Below, one piece after another: positions 1-7,303 of a stretch of DNA of 64,000 nucleotides. Both the position numbers and the translations under genes were made by a program. Below the pieces are notes generated by a model. That model made no database searches and was not told the origin of the DNA. It worked only from the letters and a program-made list of their open reading frames with translations. Each line of letters begins with the position of its first letter. The stretch's first letter is position 1. The stretch covers positions 1-64,000 of the forward strand of contig NZ_NRGS01000001.1 in assembly GCF_002332425.1 (NCBI RefSeq), in the 5' to 3' direction. This DNA comes from Brachybacterium alimentarium. GTDB taxonomy: Bacteria > Actinomycetota > Actinomycetes > Actinomycetales > Dermabacteraceae.

Positions 1-256
1 CAGACCCGGGGCGATTCAGGCAGAAAAGCCCGCTAGCTTATTGATTCGACCTCCAATAGAAGGGCCCCTCAACGGATTCTTCTATGATCGATCGCCTTAA
101 GATCACGGGTGATGCGTTGCCCGGTTGAGGCTGCCACCCATCTCCGTGGGGCAGCCGCAGACTAATGGTGCTGACGAACTGGTGCCGCTCTCGGGGCGGG
201 CAGCGGACAGGCGAGCTCTCGCCAAGGTGGGCGTGATCAGGCCGATCTGACAGTGA
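1..256. other. Non-coding left edge
   Basis: No convincing gene is seen before the stop of the OsmC gene at 257. The first 120 bases look more AT-rich than the rest of the window and include short runs of unusual composition, so they could be the end of something lying outside the window. The only structured piece is the hairpin listed at 129-156. Open frames here are antisense or low-complexity translations and are not supported. Confidence 0.5.
129..156 (-). terminator. Hairpin terminator after osmC
   Basis: GGCTGC (129-134) pairs with GCAGCC (151-156). An inner CCCA/TGGG extension closes a six-base loop, and there is a two-base bulge. It lies about 100 bases beyond the stop of the minus-strand OsmC gene. 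There is no clear U-tract, as is usual in high-GC actinobacteria. Confidence 0.45.
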
Positions 257-814
257 TCAGGCGCGGGTGATGGTGGTCTTGACCGGGGTCGGGTTCTGGA
301 AGATGTCGAGCACCGGGCAGTGTTCATCCACGGCAGCGCGCAGATCGTCGTAGCGCTCGGTCGTTTCCGGTCCCGAGAGCTCGATGTCGAGCCGCACCTC
401 GGAGAACCCGGAGCGCACGGACTCGTCGGCACCAAAGAGTCGCGCCGCGTCCAGATCAGCTTCGGCCCTGATGACGATGTCGTCGAAGGGAATGCCGAGC
501 TGCTGAGCGTAGAGGCGGTAGACGACGACCTGGCAACCGACTAGCGCGCCGAGGGCGTACTCGACCGGGCTGGTCCCGGCGTCATCGCCAGCCAGCGCCG
601 AGGGCTCGTCGACGACGAAGGAGTGCTTGCCTGCGCGCACCGTCGTTGCTACTGAGCCGGCGCCGGCACCGTCGACCGCGTAAGTCAGATGGGCGTTCGA
701 GCGATCGGCATCTATGCGCTCGGCCCACGCGCTTCCGGCCTTCGTGAGGCGATCGGCGCGAGCCTCGGCGGTGATCTCAGGGACGATGGTCTGGACGCTT
801 GTTGTGGTGGTCAT
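257..814 (-). CDS. OsmC family protein (185 aa)
   Basis: This is an OsmC/Ohr-superfamily protein, a cytosolic thiol-dependent peroxidase or related redox enzyme acting on organic hydroperoxides. Both conserved cysteines are visible: one in 'GALVGCQVV' on the long central helix and one in 'DEHCPVLDIF' near the C terminus. The length is normal for the family. I chose the ATG at 814 because a promoter with correct spacing ends seven bases upstream, making the mRNA leaderless; the longer frame opens with TTG inside that promoter. The neighbour upstream is an insertion sequence, so the gene is transcribed alone. Family membership is secure; the substrate is not. Confidence 0.88.
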   Translation of the reverse strand: MTTTTSVQTIVPEITAEARADRLTKAGSAWAERIDADRSNAHLTYAVDGAGAGSVATTVRAGKHSFVVDEPSALAGDDAGTSPVEYALGALVGCQVVVYRLYAQQLGIPFDDIVIRAEADLDAARLFGADESVRSGFSEVRLDIELSGPETTERYDDLRAAVDEHCPVLDIFQNPTPVKTTITRA

Positions 815-821
815 GATCGTG

Positions 822-850
822 ACGATAGAAGCGCCTGGTGTGGGCGCCAA
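822..850 (-). promoter_or_regulatory. Promoter of osmC (leaderless)
   Basis: On the minus strand, -35 TTGGCG (845-850) is followed after 17 bases by -10 TATCGT (822-827). Seven bases later comes the ATG, so transcription should begin at or next to the start codon. No Shine-Dalgarno sequence is present, in agreement. The insertion sequence begins 45 bases upstream of the -35 and leaves the promoter intact. Confidence 0.6.
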
Positions 851-894
851 GAGCGGCGAACTCTTCCGTCATCGCGCGTCATATGTTGCTTTTG

Positions 895-922
895 GGGCTC
901 ATCGCATCCGAGGGTGTAGCTG
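895..922. repeat. Left terminal inverted repeat of the IS
   Basis: The repeat starts GGGCTCATCGCA and ends in GTAGCTG. It matches the reverse complement of 2303-2330 with a few substitutions and two small gaps. The transposase stop codon (899-901) is within it. Confidence 0.65.
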
Positions 923-2210
923 GTTTCTGAAGCCGCCTGATTCGAGGAGGCTGCGGGCGATGTAGTTGGGGAGGTTGCGGAAGCCGAGGGCAGAGCCGCG
1001 GAGGTGTTCGAGCCGGCCATTGATCGCCTCGGTGGGACCGTTGCTGGTGCCGGGTCGATCGAAGAACGCCAGGACGTCGTCAGCGCGCTTGGCCAGCGTC
1101 CGACCCAGCTTTCCCAGCTCGACGAGGGCGTCGGGGGCCTTCGCGCTGAGTGCCGCGATGACCTTCTCCATCATCGTTCTGGCTCGGACCCGGTCGGCTT
1201 CTCGATAGGCGGCGATCATGGCCTGGTAGATCTCCCAGGTCGCCTCGACCGCGGCGTGCTTCTCACTGCTGAACAGACTGCTGAGGCGCTCGCTCTGTCG
1301 CTCGGTAAGGAACTTGGACCCGGTGTGGAGGGTGCGGCGGGCGTTGTAGAGAGGGTCGTCCTTACGGCCCCGACGCTTGTGGAGCTTCTGCTGGATCCGG
1401 CGCCGGCAGTCGTCCAGAGCGTCCCCAGCGAGGCGGACGACGTGGAAGGGATCCCTGACCGCGACCGCTCCGGGCAGCGCTTCGCTCGTTGCGGTCTTGA
1501 ATCCCGTGAACCCGTCCATCGCGACGACCTCGATACGGTCCTTCCACGCCTCGGGGCGGGCCTCCAGCCAAGCCTTGAACGCTGCTTTGGAACGTCCCTC
1601 GATCATGTCCAGCAGCCGAGCTGGCCCGGTCTTGTCCCTGGTTGGGGGTGAGGTCGATGATCACGGTGACGTATTTGTCGCCGCGTCGGGTGTGGCGCCA
1701 GACGTGCTCATCGACGCCGATCACGCGGACTCCGTCGAAGCGGGCCAGGTCATCGATGAGCAGCCGTTTCCCCTCGGTCAGGACGGCGTCGTTGGCGGTG
1801 TGCCAGGCCACGCCGAGTCCGGCGGCGACCCGCGCGATCGAGAGGTGATCGATGACCAGGGCCTCCAGCGCCCACCGGTCCCCGCCCCGGGAGAGCTTCG
1901 CCCGCCCGGCCGCCGCAGCGGTGATGTCCTCGCGCCAGCGGTACCCGCAGTGGTCACACCGGTAGCGGCGGATCCGCACTAACAACGTCGTGGGACGGTG
2001 ACCGAACGGCTCATGCGCCAGGGACCGCGAGATCGAGCCCCGAGAGGTCGAGAGTGCTCCGCAGCCTCGGCACCATGGATCCTCTTTAGCGACCCTGCAC
2101 TCCAGCACCGCCCGGTGGGCCGTGAGACTTTGGCCGACCACGACCAGACCGAGCTCCTCGAGCCGGGTGAAGGTCGTCAGATCAGGGCTGCCGAAGGTAG
2201 CGTTGGGCAC
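899..2210 (-). pseudogene. ISL3-family transposase, frameshifted
   Basis: This is a DDE transposase of the ISL3 family in two frames. The upstream part (start GTG at 2210) has the N-terminal zinc-finger-like region with paired cysteines ('CRGCG', 'CDHCG') and the first catalytic block 'GVDEHVWRH'. The downstream part, in another frame to 899, has 'VVAMDGFTGFKTA', 'DPFHVVRLAGDAL' and the C-terminal block with 'NGPTEAINGRLEHLRG'. The switch is at a run of five G on the plus strand (1644-1648). Removing one base would restore a continuous 'LTPTRDKTGPARLLDMIEGRS' protein of normal length. A decayed gene or a sequencing error fits better than programmed frameshifting, because ISL3 elements normally use one frame. 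Confidence 0.82.
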
Positions 2211-2302
2211 GTCGAGGTCTTCCTGATGGCGAGCGTGAGAACTTCCATCATCGGGAGACCTCGACGTCTATCCCGGCACCGACGCGCCCGGCCCACGCCC
2301 CG

Positions 2303-2330
2303 CAGCTACCCTCTCAGCTGCGAAGAGCCC
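2303..2330. repeat. Right terminal inverted repeat of the IS
   Basis: Read inward on the minus strand it begins GGGCTCTTCGCAGCTGAG. It is the better preserved end and lies 93 bases upstream of the transposase GTG. Confidence 0.65.
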
Positions 2331-2354
2331 AATAAGGTCGACCGAAGATCGAGG

Positions 2355-2390
2355 AAGGCCGCCGAACCGCAGATGCGGATCGGCGGCCTT
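2355..2390. terminator. Strong hairpin between ALDH gene and IS
   Basis: A perfect 11-bp stem (AAGGCCGCCGA at 2355-2365, TCGGCGGCCTT at 2380-2390) encloses a second small CCGC/GCGG stem. It lies about 60 bases beyond the stop of the minus-strand aldehyde dehydrogenase gene and just outside the insertion sequence. It can end the ectoine-type operon and shield it from IS transcription. Confidence 0.65.
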
Positions 2391-2448
2391 CGTCGTCCCC
2401 GGGAGTCGGCCAGATCTCAGGGTGATGTGCCGGATCTCAGGCCAGATC

Positions 2449-3825
2449 TCAGGAACGGACCGGTCCCACCCAGATCTGCTGGGCGTTGGTGAACTCCCGG
2501 ATCCCGTGCGGGCCCAGTTCACGACCGTAGCCGGAGCGCTTGATCCCGCCCGAGGGCAGTCGCGGATCCGACTTCACGATGCCGTTGACCGAGACCTGCC
2601 CGGCCTCGATGCGACGGGCCATGGAGACCCCGCGCTCCGTCTCGGTCCAGATCGCGGCACCGAGCCCGTAGGGGGTGTCGTTGGCCAGCGCCAGGGCATG
2701 CTCCGCATCGTCCGCGGCGATCACCACGGCGATCGGCCCGAAGGTCTCCTCGGCGCAGGCGGTCATGCCCGGCTCGACCCCGGTCAGCAGCGTCACCGGG
2801 TAGAAGAACCCGTCCCCCTCGGGCATCTCGCCGCCGAGCACGCACGTCGCCCCGGCCTCGACGCTCGTGCTCACCTGGCGATGGAGGTTCTCGCGCAGCT
2901 CCTTTCGGGCGATCGGCCCCACCTTGGTGGCCTCGTCGCGGGGGTCGCCGACCACCAGATCTCTGAGCTGCGCGGTCAGCAGCTCCACGAACTCGTCGTG
3001 CACAGAACGCTCCACGATCACGCGCTTCGCCGCGATGCACGACTGGCCGGCGTTGATGATCCGTGAGAGCGCCGAGACCTCCGCGGCCTTGGGCAGATCC
3101 GCGTCGGCCAGCACGATGCAGGGATCCGAGCCGCCGAGCTCGAGCACCGCGGGCTTGATCTCACTCGCGGCGATCGAGGCGACCTGGGCCCCGGCGCGGT
3201 CGGAGCCGGTGAAGGAGACGGCCTGGATACGGGGGTCGCGGATCGCCTGCTCGACGTCCTCGGTGACTGCGAGAAGGGTCTGGAACACCCCCTCGGGGGC
3301 GCCGGCGGCACGGAACACCTCCTCGAGCGCGGCGGCGCAGCCCGGCACATGGGGATCGTGCTTCATGACGCAGGTGTTACCGGCCATCAGCGCCGGCGCG
3401 CAGAAGCGGAACGCGACCCAGAACGGGGCGTTCCAGGGCAGGATCCCCAGGACCGGCCCGAGCGGCAGGTACTGGACGTAGGAGGACGTCGCATCGGAGT
3501 CGAGATGCTCGTCCGCGAGGTACTCCGCCCCGTTCTCCGCGTAGTGCTCGGCCGCCCAGGCGGCCTTGGCGACCTCGCCGCGGGCCTCCCCGATGGGCTT
3601 GCCCATCTCCTCGGTCATCAGCGGTGCGAGCTCGTCGGTGTGCTCGCGCAGATGGGCGGCGACGCGGCGCAGCACCTCGGCGCGTTCGGCGAGGGTGGTC
3701 TCCTTCCAGGAGGTGTAGGCGGTCCGGGAACGGTCGATGAGTGCGGTGATCTCCGCCGGGGTCGCGGCGGGCACCTCTCGGACGACGCGTCCGGTCGTGG
3801 GGTCGATGGCGGTCAGCATGGTCAT
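2449..3825 (-). CDS. NAD(P)-dependent aldehyde dehydrogenase, DoeC-like / succinate-semialdehyde type
   Basis: Aldehyde dehydrogenase superfamily, 458 aa, oxidising an aldehyde to an acid in the cytosol. Visible catalytic features are Asn132 in 'PWNAPF', Glu229 in 'ELGGSDPC' and the nucleophile Cys263 in 'GQSCIAAKR'. It is closest in style to the short YneI-type succinate-semialdehyde dehydrogenases. The ATG at 3825 has GAGAGGAG seven bases upstream; the longer open frame reaches into the upstream gene. It is the last gene of the three-gene operon, 13 bases after the M24 gene. With a diaminobutyrate transaminase upstream, its natural substrate may be aspartate semialdehyde (the DoeC role). 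The substrate is inference. Confidence 0.85.
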   Translation of the reverse strand: MTMLTAIDPTTGRVVREVPAATPAEITALIDRSRTAYTSWKETTLAERAEVLRRVAAHLREHTDELAPLMTEEMGKPIGEARGEVAKAAWAAEHYAENGAEYLADEHLDSDATSSYVQYLPLGPVLGILPWNAPFWVAFRFCAPALMAGNTCVMKHDPHVPGCAAALEEVFRAAGAPEGVFQTLLAVTEDVEQAIRDPRIQAVSFTGSDRAGAQVASIAASEIKPAVLELGGSDPCIVLADADLPKAAEVSALSRIINAGQSCIAAKRVIVERSVHDEFVELLTAQLRDLVVGDPRDEATKVGPIARKELRENLHRQVSTSVEAGATCVLGGEMPEGDGFFYPVTLLTGVEPGMTACAEETFGPIAVVIAADDAEHALALANDTPYGLGAAIWTETERGVSMARRIEAGQVSVNGIVKSDPRLPSGGIKRSGYGRELGPHGIREFTNAQQIWVGPVRS

Positions 3826-3838
3826 GGTGCGGCTCCTC

Positions 3839-5047
3839 TCAGAAGCTCGGCGCGACGACGGCGGAGGTGCGGAAGCTCCGCGCGGAGCTGTCATGGACGG
3901 TGAAGTCCTCGGGCAGCGTGAAGAACGACCGGCAGCCGTCCTCGGTGATGTGGACGGTGTCCGAGATGCCGACGGTCTTGTTCCCGTCCACGCCCCACAT
4001 CCAGGGGAGCAGGTGGAAGGTCATGCCCTCCTCGAGCGGGCGCTCGTCCCCCTCCAGGAGGGAGACGATGTATCCCTCGTCCCAGGAGGGCGGGAACGCG
4101 ATCCCGATGGAGTAGCCGGCGCGGGTGACCAGCTGAGCGCCCACGTCGTTGCTCTCGATGCGGGTGCGGGTCAGCTCAGCGACCTCGGAGATGGTCACGC
4201 CCGGCTTCATGAGGCTGCGCAGCTCGGCCAGCGTCTGCTTCATCAGCTCCTGCGCCGAGCGCATCGAGTCCGAGAGCGCCCCGTTGACCGCGGTGCGCAT
4301 CATGGCCGTGTGATACCTGCGGTAGCACCCGCCCACCTCGAGGAACACGTGCTCCCCAGGACGGATCATGCGCCCCTCCCACGTGGAGTGGCCGATCATC
4401 GAGCGGGGGCCGGACGCGACGTACGGCAGCACCGCCGGGAACTCTCCGCCGGCGCGGAACATCGCCGCGGTGATCGCCGAGGCCACGTCGTTCTCGGTGG
4501 CCCCGGCCATCGCGGCGCGCAGCCCGGCGGCCATCCCGGCCTCCCCGGCGTACGCGGCGAGCTGCATGACCTCGATCTCCGCCGACGACTTGCGGATCCG
4601 CCCTTCCTCGACGATCCCGAAGCAGTCCACCAGGCCCTCCCCGAAGGCATCGTGGAAACGATCCTGCTGATAGGCGGGGAAGTAGTAGCTGTTGCGCTCG
4701 TAGCCCACCCGGGCATCCCCGAGGCGCAGGTCGCGCAGAGTGCTGACCAGCTCGAGGATCGCGTCACCGCTGTCGGGGTAGGCACGGGAGTGCTCCAGCC
4801 AGGTCCGCGCGATCACGTTGGACTCCTCGAGCGCGCGGGTGATCATCACCGAGTCCGATTCCAGCGGCACGATCAGGGCCTGGAAGAAGGAGTACCCGGT
4901 GGTCTGATAGTCCGTGAGGTACATCAGGTTCTCGGGGTCGGTGATGATCACGGCGTCGAGCTCTCGCTGCTCCATCCGCTCCCGCAGCTCCGAGAGCCTC
5001 CGCTCGTACTCCTCGGGAGCGAAGGTCATATCGGACCGGCGGCGCAT
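3839..5047 (-). CDS. doeA: M24-family hydrolase lacking metal ligands, probable ectoine hydrolase (DoeA/EutD-like)
   Basis: A 402-aa protein with a creatinase-type N-terminal domain (about 10-150) and a pita-bread M24 domain (about 155-380). In true M24 peptidases the metal is held by two Asp, a His and two Glu. Here the first pair falls at 'FLEVGGCYRRYHTAMMRT', where the Asp positions are Glu237 and Ala; the usual Glu sites read 'MTFHLLPWMW' and 'VGISDTVHIT'. It should therefore not be a metallopeptidase. Ectoine hydrolases (DoeA/EutD) are M24 relatives with this kind of active site, opening ectoine to N-acetyl-diaminobutyrate. The start overlaps the transaminase stop (TGATG). The EctB-like partner supports the call; creatinase-like enzymes are the alternative. 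Confidence 0.72.
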   Translation of the reverse strand: MRRRSDMTFAPEEYERRLSELRERMEQRELDAVIITDPENLMYLTDYQTTGYSFFQALIVPLESDSVMITRALEESNVIARTWLEHSRAYPDSGDAILELVSTLRDLRLGDARVGYERNSYYFPAYQQDRFHDAFGEGLVDCFGIVEEGRIRKSSAEIEVMQLAAYAGEAGMAAGLRAAMAGATENDVASAITAAMFRAGGEFPAVLPYVASGPRSMIGHSTWEGRMIRPGEHVFLEVGGCYRRYHTAMMRTAVNGALSDSMRSAQELMKQTLAELRSLMKPGVTISEVAELTRTRIESNDVGAQLVTRAGYSIGIAFPPSWDEGYIVSLLEGDERPLEEGMTFHLLPWMWGVDGNKTVGISDTVHITEDGCRSFFTLPEDFTVHDSSARSFRTSAVVAPSF

Positions 5048-6306
5048 CAGAGGTCCTTCACGGTGGCGTCGATGGCCTGCTCGAGCAGGTCCAGACCCTC
5101 TGCGAGCTCCTCGTCGGGGATGATCAGCGGCGGGATCAGCTTGATCACGCGTCCGCCGCTGCCGCAGGGGCCGATCAGCAGGCCGCGGTCGAAGCATTCC
5201 TGCTGGAGCTTCTTGGCGAAGGCGCCGTCGCCGGTGTCCAGGCCCTGGATCATCCCGCGCCCGCGCACCTCCCAGCCGTCGTCGCGGTGCGCGGAGGCGA
5301 TCCGCGTGAGCCGCTCGCGCATCACCTCCCCCTTGGCCAGGACGTCTGCGAGGAAGGACTCGTCCGTGAAGTAGTCCAGCGCCACGGTGCCGGCGACGAA
5401 GGACAGCCCCTGCCCGCGGAAGGTGCCGGTGTGCGCGCCCGGCGCCCAGTGGTCGTCGACCTCGGGCTTATTGAGGTTCATGGCGATCGGGGTGCCGAAG
5501 CCGCCCAGGCCCTTGGCGAGCGTGATGATGTCGGGATCCAGGCCCATCCCGTCGAACGAGAAGTAGCTGCCGGTGCGGCCGATGCCCGCCTGGATGTCGT
5601 CGAAGATCAGCAGTGCCCCGACCTCGTGGGCGAGGTCCTGCACCTCATGCAGCCAGCTCGCGCTGGCGACGTTGACGCCACCCTCGGCCTGGATGGGCTC
5701 GACCAGGAAGGCCGCCGGCGGCAGCAGGCCGCTCGAGGGGTCCTTCAGCGCCGCGGCGTACTCGGAGATCGCCGTCCTTCCGCCCGGTGCGGACTCGAAG
5801 GGGAGGCGCAGAATGTTGTCGAGCGGGACCCCGGCCCACTGGCGGAAGGCGTCGTTGGCGGTCGCAGCGAGGGAGCCGAGCGTCATGCCGTGGAAGCCGT
5901 GGCTGAAGGCGACGATCTCTCGCCGCCCGGTCGCCCGTCGGGCCAGCTTCATCGCCGCCTCGACGGCGTTGGACCCGGTGGGGCCCATGAACTGCATCCG
6001 ATGGTCCATGCCCCTCGGCTCCAGGATGACCTCCTGGAAGCGCGAGATGAAGTCCCGCTTCGTGGTCGTGTAGGTGTCCAGGCTGTGGGCGACGCCATCG
6101 GCCTGGATGAACTCGATCAGAGCGTCCTTCATCCTCGGGTTGTTGTGCCCGAAGTTCAGCACCCCGGCCCCCGCGAAGAAGTCGAGGTAGGACTTCCCGT
6201 CCTCATCCACCTGCCGCGCGCCCGACGCGGACTCGAACACCGTGGGGAAGTTCCGGCAGTAGCCCCGGATGGCGGATTCGTGCGTTTCGAAAACGGTCGT
6301 GTCCAT
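5047..6306 (-). CDS. Diaminobutyrate--2-oxoglutarate transaminase (EctB/DoeD type)
   Basis: PLP-dependent class III aminotransferase, 419 aa, strongly EctB-like. It interconverts 2,4-diaminobutyrate and aspartate semialdehyde with glutamate/2-oxoglutarate. Typical stretches are 'NFGHNNPRMKDALIEFIQ', 'HSLDTYTTTKRDFI' and 'MGPTGSNAVEAAMKLAR'. The PLP lysine is Lys265 in 'ITLAKGLGGF', with 'IFDDIQAGIGRTG' holding the cofactor Asp. The ATG at 6306 has GAGG six bases upstream. In an ectoine biosynthesis operon ectA and ectC would be adjacent; neither is. Instead an ectoine-hydrolase-like gene and an aldehyde dehydrogenase follow, so the catabolic role (DoeD) is more likely. The reaction class is secure, the direction is inferred. 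Confidence 0.85.
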   Translation of the reverse strand: MDTTVFETHESAIRGYCRNFPTVFESASGARQVDEDGKSYLDFFAGAGVLNFGHNNPRMKDALIEFIQADGVAHSLDTYTTTKRDFISRFQEVILEPRGMDHRMQFMGPTGSNAVEAAMKLARRATGRREIVAFSHGFHGMTLGSLAATANDAFRQWAGVPLDNILRLPFESAPGGRTAISEYAAALKDPSSGLLPPAAFLVEPIQAEGGVNVASASWLHEVQDLAHEVGALLIFDDIQAGIGRTGSYFSFDGMGLDPDIITLAKGLGGFGTPIAMNLNKPEVDDHWAPGAHTGTFRGQGLSFVAGTVALDYFTDESFLADVLAKGEVMRERLTRIASAHRDDGWEVRGRGMIQGLDTGDGAFAKKLQQECFDRGLLIGPCGSGGRVIKLIPPLIIPDEELAEGLDLLEQAIDATVKDL

Positions 6307-6355
6307 GGGAGACCTCGTCTCATGAGGGGAGCGACCTCGATCTCCATGCCCGGCC

Positions 6356-6384
6356 CTCATAGCGAAGATCGCTCCGTCTGGCAA
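6356..6384 (-). promoter_or_regulatory. Promoter of the ectoine-type operon
   Basis: On the minus strand, -35 TTGCCA (6379-6384) and -10 TATGAG (6356-6361) are 17 bases apart, about 50 bases upstream of the transaminase ATG. A strong match means the operon need not depend on read-through from the MarR gene. CACA direct repeats around ACCGGT just upstream of the -35 could be an operator, but that is speculative. Confidence 0.5.
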
Positions 6385-6578
6385 GTGTGGACCGGTGTGC
6401 CGACCATCACTCGCCAGGTCGCGCCCCGTCAAGTCTTCAGCAGGCGCGGGAGACCGCGTGAGCACGCCCTGCAGGTCACTGCGCCGACCGGATGGTAGGG
6501 ACGCCCTTGCCGCGGTGATCGGGAGGTGTGCCGCCGGTGGGTCCGACTGGTCTGATAAGCGTGCCCGACCGGGCCTGA

Positions 6579-7199
6579 TCAGCGTGATCGCCGTGACGAG
6601 GGGTGCTCGGCCGCAGCCCCGCCCCACTCCGTGCCATCGAGCGATATCTCGGCGGTCATGTCCTCGAGGAAATCGATCACGACGCCCCTCTCGCTCGGGC
6701 TCAACCGGCGAGCGGCATGGACCCGACGCGCGTGCTGGGCGCCGACGGTGCGCATGGCCGAGGCGCGGGTGGCCGGTTCGATGCTGATCATCAGGGCACG
6801 ACGGTCCGAGGGATGCCGCCGGCGCCGGATGTGGCCCGCGCGCTCGAGGCGGTCCAGCAGCTTGGTGGTCGACGCGCTCGAGATGCCGAGCGAATGCGCG
6901 ATCGCGCTGGGCGTCGCCACGGCGTCCGTGTTCTCGCAGACGATGAGGAAATGCAGCGCCCGCATGTCCGTCTCGCCGAGGTCCATGTAGCGCCGCGACG
7001 CCTCCGAGAGCGCACGTTCCGCGTCGCGGAGCCCGGCGAGCGCCGCCATGAGCTCGTCGATCTGACCCAGATCCGCCGCGGAGAGGCCGGCACGGTCCAC
7101 GAGCTCTCCCTGTGGATCGCTCCCCTCGAGGCTGTACAGCGAGGACAGGGCACGGGAAGTGCGGGGGTCTTCCGGCGCGGACGACATCATGCGAGGCAT
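6579..7199 (-). CDS. MarR-family transcriptional regulator
   Basis: A winged-helix regulator of 206 aa. The DNA-binding core is about residues 85-150: 'ATPSAIAHSLGISSASTTKLLDRLERAGHI' (shown here only as family pattern, recognition helix around 'SSASTTKLLDRL') followed by the wing 'RRRHPSDRRALMI'. MarR proteins usually act as dimers that repress a neighbouring gene and release on binding a small phenolic or toxic compound. The gene is divergent from an MMPL exporter, and the intergenic region carries a CTAG-N5-CTAG inverted repeat. Control of the exporter, and of itself, is therefore likely. Three in-frame ATG codons (7199, 7190, 7187) make the exact start uncertain. The ectoine-type operon is downstream but has its own promoter. 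Confidence 0.85.
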   Translation of the reverse strand: MPRMMSSAPEDPRTSRALSSLYSLEGSDPQGELVDRAGLSAADLGQIDELMAALAGLRDAERALSEASRRYMDLGETDMRALHFLIVCENTDAVATPSAIAHSLGISSASTTKLLDRLERAGHIRRRRHPSDRRALMISIEPATRASAMRTVGAQHARRVHAARRLSPSERGVVIDFLEDMTAEISLDGTEWGGAAAEHPSSRRSR

Positions 7200-7227
7200 C
7201 GTAGCGATCAACCGTCTCGCCCAGAAC

Positions 7228-7247
7228 TTATCTAGCCTGTCTAGCAA
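7228..7247. promoter_or_regulatory. Candidate MarR operator
   Basis: TTATCTAGCCTGTCTAGCAA contains CTAG-N5-CTAG with TT/AA on the outside, an inverted repeat of the size MarR dimers bind. It lies midway between the divergent MarR and MMPL genes, where it could cover both promoters. Binding has not been shown. Confidence 0.5.
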
Positions 7248-7303
7248 CTTGTGGGAGACTGCTGTGGCCCGTCGAGCGTCGAAGGAATCCCCGAAGGAAC
7301 CCC

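Larger units (their letters stand above)
895..2330 (-). mobile_element. ISL3-family insertion sequence (decayed)
   Basis: The element is about 1.44 kb. Its ends carry imperfect terminal inverted repeats, 895-922 on the left and 2303-2330 on the right. Read inward, the right end begins GGGCTCTTCGCA, typical of ISL3 elements; the left begins GGGCTCATCGCA. The element contains one transposase gene on the minus strand whose stop codon lies inside the left repeat. I could not find matching 8-bp target duplications. With the frameshift, this suggests an old insertion that is no longer mobile by itself. Confidence 0.8.

Noticed and set aside
103-435. A 110-codon minus-strand frame overlapping the end of osmC
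   Set aside because: It overlaps the well-supported OsmC frame and its translation is Ser/Arg/Pro-rich low complexity.
899-2210. Programmed ribosomal frameshifting in the transposase
   Set aside because: The site is a plain C run without a clear slippery heptamer and stimulator, and the ISL3 family uses a single frame. A one-base expansion explains it.
5047-6306. Ectoine biosynthesis operon
   Set aside because: EctB alone is not enough: ectA and ectC are not adjacent, and the partner genes are of hydrolase and dehydrogenase type.
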